64,000 nt of DNA from Paenibacillus mucilaginosus 3016 (GTDB taxonomy: Bacteria > Bacillota > Bacilli > Paenibacillales > NBRC-103111). A model generated the notes under the pieces. The model was given only the letters and a program-made list of their open reading frames with translations. It did not search any database and was not told the DNA's origin. This document shows, one piece after another, positions 1-8,576 of the stretch. The position numbers were made by a program, and so were the translations under genes. The first letter of the stretch is position 1, and each line of letters starts with the position of its first letter. The stretch covers positions 6,528,001-6,592,000 of the forward strand of contig NC_016935.1 in the NCBI RefSeq assembly GCF_000250655.1, written 5' to 3'.

Positions 1-409
1 GCAGATTCTTATCGTTCTGTCCAGACTGGATCTTCTCCAAACCGGAGGTGATCCGGGAGCGGATTTTCTCTTCCAGCTGGAGCTGACTGGACGGATCGTC
101 CGAGGTTTTGATAATCTGCGCAAGCCCGCGGACAATGTCCTCCTGCAGACCGTTCTCCGCAATATCGCCGGGCCTCAGAGCCAGCGTCGCAGCCGGGCCG
201 TCCTCTGCCAGCACCTTATCCGACCGGTCCAGAACCGATCCCCGCTGCGCCGGGATTTTCGACTCTCTCACCCAATACTCCTGCGCCTTGCCGAGGTAGA
301 CATCTCCTTCGACCACCTGCACCCAGAAAATTCGAACTACCAAGACAGCAAAAAGGAGGGCGAACCCCCCTCCAATAAACAACGATCGAAATTTGATCTG
401 CTTTTCCAT
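1..409 (-). CDS. pbpB: Penicillin-binding protein 2B-like division transpeptidase, N-terminal part (runs off window)
   Basis: The first 136 codons are present; the rest lies left of base 1. A short cytoplasmic N-terminus is followed by one hydrophobic anchor at about residues 9-30 and then the class B PBP dimerisation region, with the family's R-G-x-x-x-D-R signature (QRGSVLDRSDK). Proteins of this family cross-link septal peptidoglycan as partners of FtsW, FtsL and DivIC. The ATG at 409 directly precedes the anchor. The gene follows ftsL after 30 bases on the same strand, as in the dcw cluster. The duplicated relative SpoVD has the same N-terminal layout; position right after ftsL favours pbpB. 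Confidence 0.85.
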   Translation of the reverse strand, partial: MEKQIKFRSLFIGGGFALLFAVLVVRIFWVQVVEGDVYLGKAQEYWVRESKIPAQRGSVLDRSDKVLAEDGPAATLALRPGDIAENGLQEDIVRGLAQIIKTSDDPSSQLQLEEKIRSRITSGLEKIQSGQNDKNL

Positions 410-439
410 TCCGTAAGTCCCCCTATTCCAAATGCCGGA

Positions 440-871
440 TCAGGGTTGATCCTTGGTTTTCTTGGTCGGCTGCGCCGATGCCGTTTCCGTCTTTTTGGAC
501 TTGTCCGTGGTTCCAGGCGTCTGCGGATCCTGGAACGAGAGGCCCAGCAGCTTCGCCTGTTTCTCGAGCTCGAGCGGATCGGACAGCTTGTCCACCTGCT
601 GCTTCAAAATGACGTTCTGGGCTTCAATTTGTTTGATCCTTTGCTCCATCGCCAAGATATTTTGGTTCATTTCATAAATCTGGGCATACCGCCAGATGAT
701 CAGCCCCGCTACCATCACGCAGACGACAACCGTAAACAGGTACAGGAGCTTCTCTTGTACCGGCAGCGTTTTGCTGCGCACGACAACTTTCTTCGTTTCC
801 TTGATGCGTACTTTCTTCTCAGGGCGCTGTGGTTGTTGAGTCGCAAGATTTCCATGCATGTAAGCCGGCAA
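440..871 (-). CDS. ftsL: Cell division protein FtsL
   Basis: Small bitopic division protein (143 aa from the TTG used here) that joins DivIB/DivIC and recruits the septal PBP. A basic, lysine-rich cytoplasmic segment precedes a single membrane helix (around LYLFTVVVCVMVAGLIIW), then a leucine-zipper-like extracellular coiled coil (MEQRIKQIEAQN) and a polar Lys/Thr tail. The start is a judgement: TTG at 871 sits 7 bases after AAGGGGGAGA, while the ATG at 859 is 19 bases away from it. The reading frame stays open further upstream into rsmH, but that part is the shadow of rsmH. It is the third gene of mraZ-rsmH-ftsL-pbpB. Confidence 0.9.
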   Translation of the reverse strand: MPAYMHGNLATQQPQRPEKKVRIKETKKVVVRSKTLPVQEKLLYLFTVVVCVMVAGLIIWRYAQIYEMNQNILAMEQRIKQIEAQNVILKQQVDKLSDPLELEKQAKLLGLSFQDPQTPGTTDKSKKTETASAQPTKKTKDQP

Positions 872-885
872 GATTGGTCTCCCCC

Positions 886-1845
886 TTAGGTCTCTAGTTT
901 TTCGGCGATGCGCAGCTTGGCGGAACGGGCCCGCGGATTCGCGCCGAGCTCTTCCCCGCCCGCTTCGATCGGCTTGCGGTTGATCAGCTTCACGGTGCCT
1001 TTGGTGCCGCAGACACACATCGGGAAGTCCGACGGGCATGTGCACCGCGCCACATACTTGTTGAACGTCTGCTTACAGATCCGGTCTTCCAGCGAGTGGA
1101 ACGTAATGACAGCAGCCCGCCCGCCGGGGGCCAGGCAGCGGATCGTCTGCTCGAGCGCCTCTTCGAAGGCCCCGAGCTCATCATTCACCGCGATGCGCAG
1201 CGCCTGGAAGCTCCGCTTGGCCGGATGGCCCCCTGTGCGTCTGGCCGCGGCGGGAATGCCTTCTTTGACGAGCTCCGCCAGCTGGCCTGTCGTCTCGATC
1301 GGTGCAGCCGCACGGGCCGCCGCGATCTTCGAGGCGATCCGCCGGGCGAACTTCTCCTCGCCGTACTCGAACAGGATCTGGGCGATTTCTTTCTCGTCCC
1401 AGTCGTTCACGATATCCTTCGCCGTCAGCGGCGAGGTCCGGTCCATCCGCATGTCCAGCTCCGCATCATGGTTGTAGCTGAAGCCCCTGTCGGCCTCATC
1501 GAGCTGCGGGGACGAGACCCCAAGGTCGAACAGGATGCCGTCCACCTGCGGAACCCCGTCCTTCAGCACTTCGGGAATCTTGGAGAGCTCCCGCTCGAGA
1601 AAACGGAAATTGCTGCGAACCAGGCGCACCCGGTCACCGAATTCGGCAAGCTGCACCTTCGCATTGTTCAGCGCGATATCATCCTGATCGAAGGCGATCA
1701 AGAGGCCGCCCGGCCCAAGACGCGATGCGATCTCGCGGCTGTGTCCCGCCCCGCCGAGGGTACAGTCGACATAAATGCCGTCCGGCTTTATATGTAATCC
1801 TTCTACTGCTTCCTGCTTAAGCACCGTCACATGTTGAAACGTCAT
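886..1845 (-). CDS. rsmH: 16S rRNA (cytosine-1402-N4)-methyltransferase RsmH (MraW)
   Basis: SAM-dependent enzyme of 319 aa that methylates the base of C1402 in the 16S rRNA decoding centre. The start shows the MraW block [13 protein letters not shown], the SAM-binding loop [10 protein letters not shown] at about residue 28, and [11 protein letters not shown] near residue 110; the cysteine-rich C-terminal segment with [13 protein letters not shown] is typical. ATG at 1845 is 6 bases from AGGAGG and is preferred to the GTG just before it. It sits between mraZ (32-base gap) and ftsL (14-base gap), so it is cotranscribed from the mraZ promoter. Confidence 0.96.
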   Translation of the reverse strand: MTFQHVTVLKQEAVEGLHIKPDGIYVDCTLGGAGHSREIASRLGPGGLLIAFDQDDIALNNAKVQLAEFGDRVRLVRSNFRFLERELSKIPEVLKDGVPQVDGILFDLGVSSPQLDEADRGFSYNHDAELDMRMDRTSPLTAKDIVNDWDEKEIAQILFEYGEEKFARRIASKIAAARAAAPIETTGQLAELVKEGIPAAARRTGGHPAKRSFQALRIAVNDELGAFEEALEQTIRCLAPGGRAAVITFHSLEDRICKQTFNKYVARCTCPSDFPMCVCGTKGTVKLINRKPIEAGGEELGANPRARSAKLRIAEKLET

Positions 1846-1880
1846 CACTTTCCTCCTACAACCTCGGCATCACTTCCGGG

Positions 1881-2318
1881 TTACAAATCAAAGTTAAAGT
1901 CGACCAGCTTCTCCGCAATCTCCGCAAACGATTCTTCCGACTGCTGGAAGTAGTTTTCCCAGATCGACTTGCTCCAAATCTCCACCCGGTTGGAAACGCC
2001 AATCACAACGCAGTCCTTCTCGAGCTTCGCATGCTCTACAAGGGTTTTCGGCAGGTTCACGCGGCCCTGCTTGTCCAGCTCGCACTCGGTGGCGCCGGAG
2101 AAGAAAAAGCGGGTAAACGCCCGTGCGTCGGATTTCATCAAAGGAAGCGCTTTGAGCTTCTGCTCAAGCACCGCCCACTCCTGCATGGGATAGACAAATA
2201 AGCATTGATCGAGTCCGCGGGTGACAATGAATGATGCTCCGAGGGCTTCACGGAACTTGGCCGGCACGATCATCCGGCCTTTCTCGTCCACGCTGTGCTG
2301 ATACTCCCCCATGAACAC
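1881..2318 (-). CDS. mraZ: Transcriptional regulator MraZ
   Basis: First gene of the dcw cluster (145 aa). It carries the two AbrB-like SpoVT/MraZ half-domains, each with the conserved D-x-K-G-R motif: [14 protein letters not shown] near the start and DKQGRVNLP near residue 80. MraZ forms a doughnut-shaped oligomer that binds tandem GTG-rich decamers and controls its own operon; three such decamers lie just upstream. GTG at 2318 gives the family's usual MFMGEYQHS beginning and is 6 bases from GGGGGTGA; an ATG at 2312 and a GTG at 2321 are alternatives. Confidence 0.95.
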   Translation of the reverse strand: MFMGEYQHSVDEKGRMIVPAKFREALGASFIVTRGLDQCLFVYPMQEWAVLEQKLKALPLMKSDARAFTRFFFSGATECELDKQGRVNLPKTLVEHAKLEKDCVVIGVSNRVEIWSKSIWENYFQQSEESFAEIAEKLVDFNFDL

Positions 2319-2330
2319 CACCTGTCACCC

Positions 2331-2360
2331 CCTTTCCACCACTTTACCCCACTTTCCACC
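2331..2360 (-). promoter_or_regulatory. MraZ box: three tandem decamers
   Basis: Read on the minus strand, three head-to-tail decamers occur at exact 10-base spacing: GGTGGAAAGT, GGGGTAAAGT and GGTGGAAAGG. They lie between the putative -10 element and the mraZ start, one helical turn apart, as expected for a ring-shaped MraZ oligomer. That MraZ binds such repeats is known from other bacteria; binding here is inferred. Confidence 0.8.
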
Positions 2361-2363
2361 ACT

Positions 2364-2393
2364 TGTATAGTTACAATTCGTTACATATGGCAA
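2364..2393 (-). promoter_or_regulatory. Probable sigma-A promoter of mraZ-rsmH-ftsL-pbpB
   Basis: On the minus strand TTGCCA (2388-2393) and TATACA (2364-2369) are 18 bases apart, immediately upstream of the MraZ box. The -35 overlaps the edge of the neighbouring terminator. Confidence 0.6.
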
Positions 2394-2432
2394 AAATCCT
2401 GCTCCGTCTTGAGACGAAGGCAGGATTTTTTG
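2391..2432. terminator. Bidirectional intrinsic terminator
   Basis: The arms ATCCTGC and GCAGGAT, with an inner GTCT/AGAC pairing, are flanked by T runs on both strands. It ends the DUF4349 gene, which stops at 2444, and insulates the dcw promoter. Confidence 0.85.
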
Positions 2433-2443
2433 TAAAGAAATCT

Positions 2444-3547
2444 TTATTTTTCTGATTCTTTGGGTTCATCTTTGGGTATGTCCCCCACTGGAGAGGACAC
2501 CGGATACGAACCGATGACTGGCTCCGGAGAGGAGATACTCCGCCTTCTGCGTCTCCACCGCCGGTAAAACCAGTACAATCCGCCTACCCCGGCGGCCAGC
2601 GGCAGGACCGGTAGCGCCCCCGCGAGAAACACCACCAGTCCCTCCAGCAGCAGGACCATGAAGGCGGCCGAGCCCTGCAGCGCCTCCGACGCACGGGTCC
2701 ACAGCGGACCTCGCTCCACCGACTGGATTCGGTCTGCGGAGGTCACCTTCTGCTCCACCCGCAGCTCAACCGTCGAGTAAGCGACGTGCTGCTCCAGATA
2801 GCGCATGCGGCCGGTGATCCGCTCGATATCCTCCTGCACCTTGCCGAGCTCGGCGGAGAAGGCTACAAGCTCATCGGCCTTCTCCGCCTTCTCGATGAAG
2901 GAGAGCAGACGGGCTTCCACCGCCTGCTTGGCCTTCAGCCGGGCCGTCAGGTCTACGAACTCCTCGGTGACATCCTGTCCCTCCACGCTGCGCTGCAGCT
3001 GGGGATCGATGCCCTCGAGCAGCTGGATCAGCGGCTGGAACCCCCTGGCCGGCACCTTGATGACAAAAGAGCCGCTCTTGTCGGCACCCGCCGTATTCTC
3101 GCTGGAGGAAAGCACATAGGCACCCGACTGCCGGACTACCTCCTGAATCTTGGCGACGGCCTCGCTGTAGGTGTCCACCCGCATCGTAAGATTCGCCTTG
3201 TAGATGATTTGGCGTACGGGCGCTTCCTGCACTGCGGGGGCAGGCTGAGCTGTCATTGCGCCAGAACCTCCGCCTCCAGCCGCAGGGGCGATCCCCTTTT
3301 CATTCTGAACCTGCGCCTGGCCGGCAGCGGGAGCCCCCTCCGTTTCATTCTTCATCTGCAGCTGATCCGCAGAAGTACTACTGTTCGTTACCGCAGCCGC
3401 AGGACTCTCCGCCTCGCTCGCCTGCTTCGACGCCGCCCCGCCGCTGTCCGTACCGCCGCATCCGCTAACATAGGCCGCCAGCAGCAGCGAAGCCGCCAGT
3501 CCCCTGGTCCTTTGAAACCTGTTCCACACCGCTTTCTCTTTATTCAC
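2444..3547 (-). CDS. DUF4349 domain-containing lipoprotein
   Basis: Exported protein of 367 aa, function unknown. A signal peptide ends in a lipobox with the acylated Cys at residue 30 (YVSGC). A low-complexity Ser/Ala/Gly/Gln linker follows, then the DUF4349 core from about residue 120 (YKANLTMRVDTYSEAVAKI ... LTARLKAKQAVEARLLSF), which includes a predicted coiled coil, and a C-terminal membrane helix followed by a strongly basic tail. The GTG at 3547 is 6 bases from GGGGGTG and puts the signal peptide at the very start; longer readings add a non-secretory N-terminus. A perfect 8-bp hairpin (3576-3596) precedes the ribosome binding site. The gene is bounded by terminators on both sides, so it is probably monocistronic. 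Confidence 0.85.
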   Translation of the reverse strand: MNKEKAVWNRFQRTRGLAASLLLAAYVSGCGGTDSGGAASKQASEAESPAAAVTNSSTSADQLQMKNETEGAPAAGQAQVQNEKGIAPAAGGGGSGAMTAQPAPAVQEAPVRQIIYKANLTMRVDTYSEAVAKIQEVVRQSGAYVLSSSENTAGADKSGSFVIKVPARGFQPLIQLLEGIDPQLQRSVEGQDVTEEFVDLTARLKAKQAVEARLLSFIEKAEKADELVAFSAELGKVQEDIERITGRMRYLEQHVAYSTVELRVEQKVTSADRIQSVERGPLWTRASEALQGSAAFMVLLLEGLVVFLAGALPVLPLAAGVGGLYWFYRRWRRRRRSISSPEPVIGSYPVSSPVGDIPKDEPKESEK

Positions 3548-3649
3548 TTGCGGCACCCCCGTGTCCGTCAGTTTCCGGAAGCGTCCACCGCTTCCGTTAC
3601 TTACCAGACGCGCAGGCGCCCGCCGGTGTTGCAGCTTCCCCCACAGCAC

Positions 3650-3685
3650 AAAAAAACCTCTCTTGGACTCATCGTCCAAGAGAGG
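3650..3685 (-). terminator. Intrinsic terminator of the bshC-ahcY unit
   Basis: A perfect 12-bp stem (CCTCTCTTGGAC with GTCCAAGAGAGG, 5-base loop) is followed on the minus strand by seven T residues, 25 bases after the ahcY stop. Confidence 0.95.
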
Positions 3686-3709
3686 CTCTATCACGGGACT
3701 TCCTGCGGA

Positions 3710-4975
3710 TCAATGCTCCGCCCAGGAGTCCAGGTATGCTTTTTGCTCGTCCGTCAGCGCATCGATGCCGATGCCAAGAGATTCCAGCTTGAAGCGGGCT
3801 ACCTGCTCATCCAGCTCGTAAGGCACGTTGACCACTTTGCTGCCAATGGCCTTGTAGTTGTCGTTGACATACTTCAGGGACATCGCCTGCAGCGCGAACG
3901 TCATGTCCATGATCTCGGCCGGGTGCCCGTCGCCTGCCGCCAGGTTCACAAGACGCCCTTCCGCGAGAATGTAGAACTTGCGGCCGTCCTTCAGCGAGTA
4001 CTCTTCGATGTTGCGGCGCACTGTGCGCTTCGACACCGACAGGGCCTCGAGCTCCGGCTTGTTCACTTCCACGTCGAAGTGCCCGGCGTTCGACAGAATC
4101 GCGCCATCCTTCATGACTTCGTAGTGCTCGCCGCGGATGACGTCACGGTTGCCCGTTACGGTAACGAAGAAGTCGCCCACCTTGGCCGCTTCGCTCATCG
4201 GCATCACTGCGAAGCCGTCCATGTACGCTTCCACGCCTTTGATTGCGTCGATCTCGGTTACGATGACGTTGGCGCCAAGGCCCTTGGCACGCATTGCCAC
4301 GCCCTTGCCGCACCAGCCGTAGCCGACGACAACGACCGTTTTGCCTGCTACGACCAGGTTCGTCGTCCGGTTGATGCCGTCCCATACGGATTGGCCTGTA
4401 CCATAGCGGTTATCGAACAGGTATTTGCAGAAGGCGTCGTTCACGGCCACCATCGGGAACTGCAGCTGGCCATCCTTCTCGAGCGACTTCAGACGCAGAA
4501 TCCCTGTCGTCGTCTCCTCGGCTCCGCCGCGTACGTTCTTCAGCAGATCCTTGCGCTCCGAATGGAGGATCGTGACGAGATCGCCGCCGTCGTCAATGAT
4601 GAGATCCGGCTCGGTTTCGAGCGTCTTGATCAGCAGTTCCTTGTACTCCTCCGGCTCCGGATTGTACTTGGCGAAGACGGTGATGCCGTCTTCCACGAGC
4701 GCCGCACACACATCGTCCTGTGTGGACAGCGGGTTGCTGCCGCAGATCGTGACGTCCGCGCCGCCGGCTTGAACGACCTTCGCCAGGTAAGCGGTCTTGG
4801 CTTCGAGGTGAAGCGAGATCGCAACCTTCAGCCCCTTGAACGGCTGCTCCTTCTCGAACTGCTCGCGGATCCGGTTGAGCACCGGCATGTGGGCGTTTAC
4901 CCAGTCGATTTTGAGATGGCCTTCGGGGGCCAGCGCGATGTCGCGGATAATGCTGCGGTCTTTCGTATTTGCCAT
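3710..4975 (-). CDS. ahcY: Adenosylhomocysteinase (S-adenosyl-L-homocysteine hydrolase)
   Basis: Cytosolic NAD-dependent enzyme (421 aa) splitting S-adenosylhomocysteine into adenosine and homocysteine, which removes the product inhibitor of SAM-dependent methyltransferases. Seen: [11 protein letters not shown] near residue 55, the NAD-binding loop [16 protein letters not shown] near 215, and GHFDVE and [15 protein letters not shown] in the C-terminal half. The length matches the short form that lacks the roughly 40-residue insertion of many proteobacterial and plant enzymes. B. subtilis uses the Pfs/LuxS route instead, so this is a metabolic difference from that model. A good ribosome binding site (AAAGGAG) precedes the ATG. 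It lies 49 bases behind bshC with no terminator between, so the two are probably cotranscribed. Confidence 0.96.
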   Translation of the reverse strand: MANTKDRSIIRDIALAPEGHLKIDWVNAHMPVLNRIREQFEKEQPFKGLKVAISLHLEAKTAYLAKVVQAGGADVTICGSNPLSTQDDVCAALVEDGITVFAKYNPEPEEYKELLIKTLETEPDLIIDDGGDLVTILHSERKDLLKNVRGGAEETTTGILRLKSLEKDGQLQFPMVAVNDAFCKYLFDNRYGTGQSVWDGINRTTNLVVAGKTVVVVGYGWCGKGVAMRAKGLGANVIVTEIDAIKGVEAYMDGFAVMPMSEAAKVGDFFVTVTGNRDVIRGEHYEVMKDGAILSNAGHFDVEVNKPELEALSVSKRTVRRNIEEYSLKDGRKFYILAEGRLVNLAAGDGHPAEIMDMTFALQAMSLKYVNDNYKAIGSKVVNVPYELDEQVARFKLESLGIGIDALTDEQKAYLDSWAEH

Positions 4976-5024
4976 GAGTGAATCGCTCCTTTATGGATTC
5001 CAAAATAGGATTAGGGTGTTCCCA

Positions 5025-6659
5025 TTACATATAAATGACTCGGTGCTTCCCATCGACCTGCAGCGGCTGCTCAAGCAGCTGTCCGATCCAGTCCCCACCG
5101 TAGCGGTTCAGGTAAGCAAAGATATTGTACACCCGCTCCTGCGGCCGGCCCGCCGGACAGATCGACGCTTCAATTCGCTGGAGCTGCCGGAGGCCCGACT
5201 CGTGCTGCGAGCGGAGGCCTTCTTCGGCTTTGTGATGCAGGAAGTCGATCTGCTCGAGAATCTTGCCAAGGTTCGTGTCACCGAGCTTCTTGAGCCCCGG
5301 ATTGATCTCGCCCAGCGTACCGACCAGAGGCTCGTAGGCGCTGCGGAAGAGCGTCTTGACCTCGCCGAAACGGGACTCGAGCCCGTAAGCGTCCTGCTCT
5401 CGCAGCCACGCTTCCCGTTTCTCCTCCATGCGCTCCATGACATCCTCTAGGGAGAGGCCGTACTTCTGCATGTTCTTCTGGACGGTGCCCTCCACAAGCG
5501 TGAAGACAAGACGCGGCAGCAGAATCGGCATCCGCATCCCGAACAGCCGGAACGCTTCGCCGGTCTGGCCCCAGTAAGCGATCTCCGCCGGCCCCAGCAC
5601 GGAGGCCAATACCGGGAACAGGTAGTCCTGCATAAGCGGCCGGGTCATGACATTGTTGCTGAGCTGCCGGGGCTCGCTCTCCGCCCGCTGCAGCAGTTCG
5701 TCCCGCGAGAAACGCCGCTCACCCTTGCGGTCGGCGAACCCGTCTTCCGTGCGGTAGAGCAGCAGGCGCTCCCCCTGTTCTCCATAGGTGAACAGGTTGG
5801 CCGAGGTCTCCTGCAGCTCCACCTGCGGCTCATATCCGAGCTCCTTAAGCTTGGCCGAACGGGCCAGCAGCGCCTCGTTCACTTCCGCGCTGCGCTCCAG
5901 CAGCCCGCGGAACATCGGTCCCTCGAGGGCGCGCAGCGCCGGATCGTCGGAGTCGATGAGCACGAGCCCGTGCGGCCCGAACAGGCGCGCCATGAGGCGG
6001 GCAAAGCAGTCCGTGAGCGTCCCCGACGCTTCAGCCGCTTCCCGGAGCGAGGCCAGGAGGCCTTCCTTGAACTCCGTATCCATCAGCGAGCCGCCCAGCT
6101 GGCCGATCGCTTCGGCCCACTGCTCTCCGGCGATCGCCATCCGGGATACCGAGGTCCGGATGCCTGCCGGATGCTCGAGCTTGATCCGCTCCACCGAGAG
6201 GGACGGGGACAGATAATCGATGTGGTTGACCTCATCGAAATCATGGTCCTCCCCGGCAATCCAGAAGATCGGAACGACCGGCCGGCCGAGCCGGACCGAA
6301 GCCTCCCGGGCCGCAGCGATGAGCGTCACCGCCTTGTACACGACGAGCAGCTGGCCCGTGAAGAGTCCGGCCTGCTGGCCGCCCGCAATCACCAGGGTGC
6401 GCGGATCCCGCAGCTTCTCGGCCGCAGCCAGAGCCTCGGGTGCCGCGCCTGCGCGCTCGTTGAAAGCGCGCAGCACATCTGCCACCCGCTGCCGGTCCAC
6501 ACCTGGGGGACGCTGCTCGTCCAGCCAGGCGGCCCGTTCCCGCCAGCTCTCTTCCTGCCATGGATTGTAGTCGAAGAGCCCGCCCGTCTTCTCGAACCGG
6601 GCGATATAATCATCGGTCAAAGGCTGGCCGGACTTCCATTGATATGCTTCCATCCGCAA
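5025..6659 (-). CDS. bshC: Bacillithiol biosynthesis cysteine-adding enzyme BshC
   Basis: BshC (544 aa) adds cysteine to glucosaminyl-malate, the last step in making bacillithiol, the main low-molecular-weight thiol of many Firmicutes. Seen: a Rossmann-like core with VIAGGQQAGLFTGQLLVVYKAVT near residue 100, FWIAGEDHDFDEVNH near 140, the GPAEIAYWGQ segment in the second half, and a C-terminal coiled coil. The start is TTG at 6659, 8 bases after GGAAGGCGG, giving the usual family length; the ATG two codons later is the alternative, and upstream extension lacks homology. bshA and bshB are not in the window. Position beside the dcw cluster matches yllA of B. subtilis. Confidence 0.95.
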   Translation of the reverse strand: MRMEAYQWKSGQPLTDDYIARFEKTGGLFDYNPWQEESWRERAAWLDEQRPPGVDRQRVADVLRAFNERAGAAPEALAAAEKLRDPRTLVIAGGQQAGLFTGQLLVVYKAVTLIAAAREASVRLGRPVVPIFWIAGEDHDFDEVNHIDYLSPSLSVERIKLEHPAGIRTSVSRMAIAGEQWAEAIGQLGGSLMDTEFKEGLLASLREAAEASGTLTDCFARLMARLFGPHGLVLIDSDDPALRALEGPMFRGLLERSAEVNEALLARSAKLKELGYEPQVELQETSANLFTYGEQGERLLLYRTEDGFADRKGERRFSRDELLQRAESEPRQLSNNVMTRPLMQDYLFPVLASVLGPAEIAYWGQTGEAFRLFGMRMPILLPRLVFTLVEGTVQKNMQKYGLSLEDVMERMEEKREAWLREQDAYGLESRFGEVKTLFRSAYEPLVGTLGEINPGLKKLGDTNLGKILEQIDFLHHKAEEGLRSQHESGLRQLQRIEASICPAGRPQERVYNIFAYLNRYGGDWIGQLLEQPLQVDGKHRVIYM

Positions 6660-6735
6660 CTTCGACGCCGCCTTCCATGTGCTTAGTTCGTTATGTATGT
6701 ATGCTTCCGCCCCTAACATCGATAGGGGCTCTTTC

Positions 6736-6764
6736 ATTGTACACATCCGGCGGACAATCGTCAA
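6736..6764 (-). promoter_or_regulatory. Probable sigma-A promoter of bshC-ahcY
   Basis: TTGACG (6759-6764) and TACAAT (6736-6741) on the minus strand are separated by exactly 17 bases. Transcription would start about 70 bases before the TTG start of bshC. Confidence 0.75.
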
Positions 6765-6849
6765 AAATTAGAAACATTCGGCAGCGGCTCACCGTCCATA
6801 AAACGAAGGGGTATCAGAGAAGGCCCCGAACCGGAAGGAGGACGCCCCC

Positions 6850-7542
6850 ATTCGTCATTTTACCGTCGCTTTATACGAAAGAATGCAGGTCCTCTCATAT
6901 CTTCACCTGGTCCTGGAAGCCCAGGACGAGACAGACAATGACGAGAGCAGGAGTGAACTGCGCTCCAGCCTTTCGGGCTCCCTTACCGAGCTACGTCCGC
7001 TCATGACAAGATACCTGCCTCCCGGCATCGCCAGTGCCCTCTATCCTGCTGAAGATGCTCCTCCCCGCTTGGATTGGGATGCTGCCGCGAGGGATGCGGC
7101 AGCGGCTTGGTGTGCCGCTTGGAAGGCGGACTGGGACCGGGCATGCCGGTTGAGCCATGAGACCTTCCTGAGCATCAAGGATGCCCTGCCGGAGGCGCTG
7201 CAGCAGTTCCGGGAGACGTTCTCCCTGCATGATGCCCGCATCTTATCCGTTAACTCTGTAGAAGATGCCATCATCCTGTCCTTCGACTGTGCAGGCTGCC
7301 TCACGCATGCCGGAGCGCTCGAACTGCGCTTCCGCGGCGTGGAGATGACCGAAGAGCTTACTTCCGCCCTAAGAAGCGCGGTATGGCTCTACGACGAACT
7401 GGAGCTGACAGACAGCGGCTGCTTCGACTGGAAGGCACTCCTGCATGGCTTCCCCCATGGATTGGACTGCGAAGACGGCATCCTCGCCCTTCACGAGATC
7501 CGTATCGCTGCCCGGTCCTTCGATTACCGGCATACTGATTAA
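6850..7542 (+). CDS. DUF4085 family protein, apparent ATT start
   Basis: Cytosolic protein of 230 aa, function unknown. The reading frame upstream of the first ATG (6883) encodes IRHFTVALYER, which looks like the usual DUF4085 N-terminus (M-x-x-F-T-x-x-L-Y-E), so the protein probably begins at ATT 6850. AGGAGG lies 9 bases before that ATT and there is no in-frame ATG, GTG or TTG in between. The middle is helical and rich in Trp, Ala and Asp (WDAAARDAAAAWCAAWKADWDRA); the C-terminal half predicts beta strands (DARILSVNSVEDAIILSFDC). It is the only plus-strand gene in the first 16 kb and has no operon partner. The family assignment is from memory of the N-terminal pattern. Confidence 0.75.
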   Translation: MRHFTVALYERMQVLSYLHLVLEAQDETDNDESRSELRSSLSGSLTELRPLMTRYLPPGIASALYPAEDAPPRLDWDAAARDAAAAWCAAWKADWDRACRLSHETFLSIKDALPEALQQFRETFSLHDARILSVNSVEDAIILSFDCAGCLTHAGALELRFRGVEMTEELTSALRSAVWLYDELELTDSGCFDWKALLHGFPHGLDCEDGILALHEIRIAARSFDYRHTD

Positions 7543-7563
7543 ACCGGATCGTCTTATCACATT

Positions 7564-7613
7564 AAAAAAGGCTCCTCTCCCCGGGCGTATGAACGCTGCG
7601 GGGGCAGGAGCCT
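7564..7613. terminator. Terminator of the opp operon, usable from both sides
   Basis: GGCTCCT and AGGAGCC arms with inner C-rich/G-rich pairing are followed by six T residues on the minus strand, 7 bases after the oppF stop. A weaker T-rich tail follows on the plus strand, so it may also end the DUF4085 transcript. Confidence 0.85.
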
Positions 7614-7619
7614 TGCTTT

Positions 7620-8576
7620 TCAGTACAGATGGCATGCCGTAAAGTGTCCCGGCTGGACTTCTTTGAATGCCGGCATGCTTGCGGCGCATTCCGGCATCGC
7701 CTTCGGGCAGCGCGTCCGGAACGGACAGCCGCTCGGCGGGTTCAGCGGGCTTGGAATCTCGCCTTCGAGAATGATGCGTTCCCGGGTGCGCTCCACATTC
7801 GGATCCGGAATCGGAATGGCCGAGAGCAGCGACTGGGTGTACGGGTGAAGCGGGTTCGCGTACAGCTCCTCGGAGGTCGTCACTTCAACCAGCTTACCGA
7901 GGTACATGACGCCGATCCGGTCGGAGATGTGCTTTACCATCGCCAGGTCGTGCGCGATGAACAGGTACGTCAGGCCGCGCTCTTTCTGCAGACGCTTGAA
8001 CAGGTTCACGACCTGCGCCTGAACCGATACGTCGAGCGCGGAGATCGGCTCGTCCGCAATGATCAGCCTCGGATCAATCGCAAGCGCCCGGGCGATCCCG
8101 ATCCGCTGGCGCTGGCCGCCGGAGAATTCGTGCGGGAAGCGCGTGGCATGCTCTTCGTTCAGACCTACCGCATCAAGCAGCTCGGATACGCGCTCCTTGC
8201 GTTTGCGGCCGCTGCCGAGACCGTGGATGTCGATCCCTTCGGCAATGATGTTGCCGACGGTCATCCGCGGGTTAAGGGAAGCGTACGGGTCCTGGAACAC
8301 CATCTGCATATGGCGGCGGAACTCATGAAGCTTGCGGCCCGAGAGGGTGTGCACGTTCTCGCCGCCGAAGAGCACCTCGCCCCCCGTCGCCTCGTACAGA
8401 CGGATGATCGTACGGCCGGCAGTGGATTTACCGCAGCCCGACTCGCCGACCAGACCGAAGGTCTCCCCTTCGGCAATCGAGAAGTTCAGGTTGTCGACGG
8501 CCTTGAGAATCTTGCCGCCGCCCAGGTTAAAATGCTTTTGAAGTCCGTTGACCTCCAGTAAAGGGCGTTTACTCAT
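7620..8576 (-). CDS. oppF: Oligopeptide ABC transporter ATP-binding protein OppF
   Basis: Second nucleotide-binding subunit (318 aa) of the oligopeptide importer; it works as a heterodimer with OppD under the OppB/OppC membrane pair. Walker A GESGCGKST is near residue 44, the ABC signature is FSGGQRQRIGIARAL, Walker B is LIIADEPISALD, and the C-terminal oligopeptide/dipeptide extension carries the CPFRTRCPKAMPEC cysteine motif of the family. The start overlaps the oppD stop by 4 bases (ATGA), indicating translational coupling. Confidence 0.95.
   Translation of the reverse strand: MSKRPLLEVNGLQKHFNLGGGKILKAVDNLNFSIAEGETFGLVGESGCGKSTAGRTIIRLYEATGGEVLFGGENVHTLSGRKLHEFRRHMQMVFQDPYASLNPRMTVGNIIAEGIDIHGLGSGRKRKERVSELLDAVGLNEEHATRFPHEFSGGQRQRIGIARALAIDPRLIIADEPISALDVSVQAQVVNLFKRLQKERGLTYLFIAHDLAMVKHISDRIGVMYLGKLVEVTTSEELYANPLHPYTQSLLSAIPIPDPNVERTRERIILEGEIPSPLNPPSGCPFRTRCPKAMPECAASMPAFKEVQPGHFTACHLY

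Noticed and set aside
2786-4981. Long plus-strand open frame (731 codons) opposite the lipoprotein and ahcY
   Set aside because: It is the antisense shadow of two recognised genes, crosses their terminator and has no homology or ribosome binding site.
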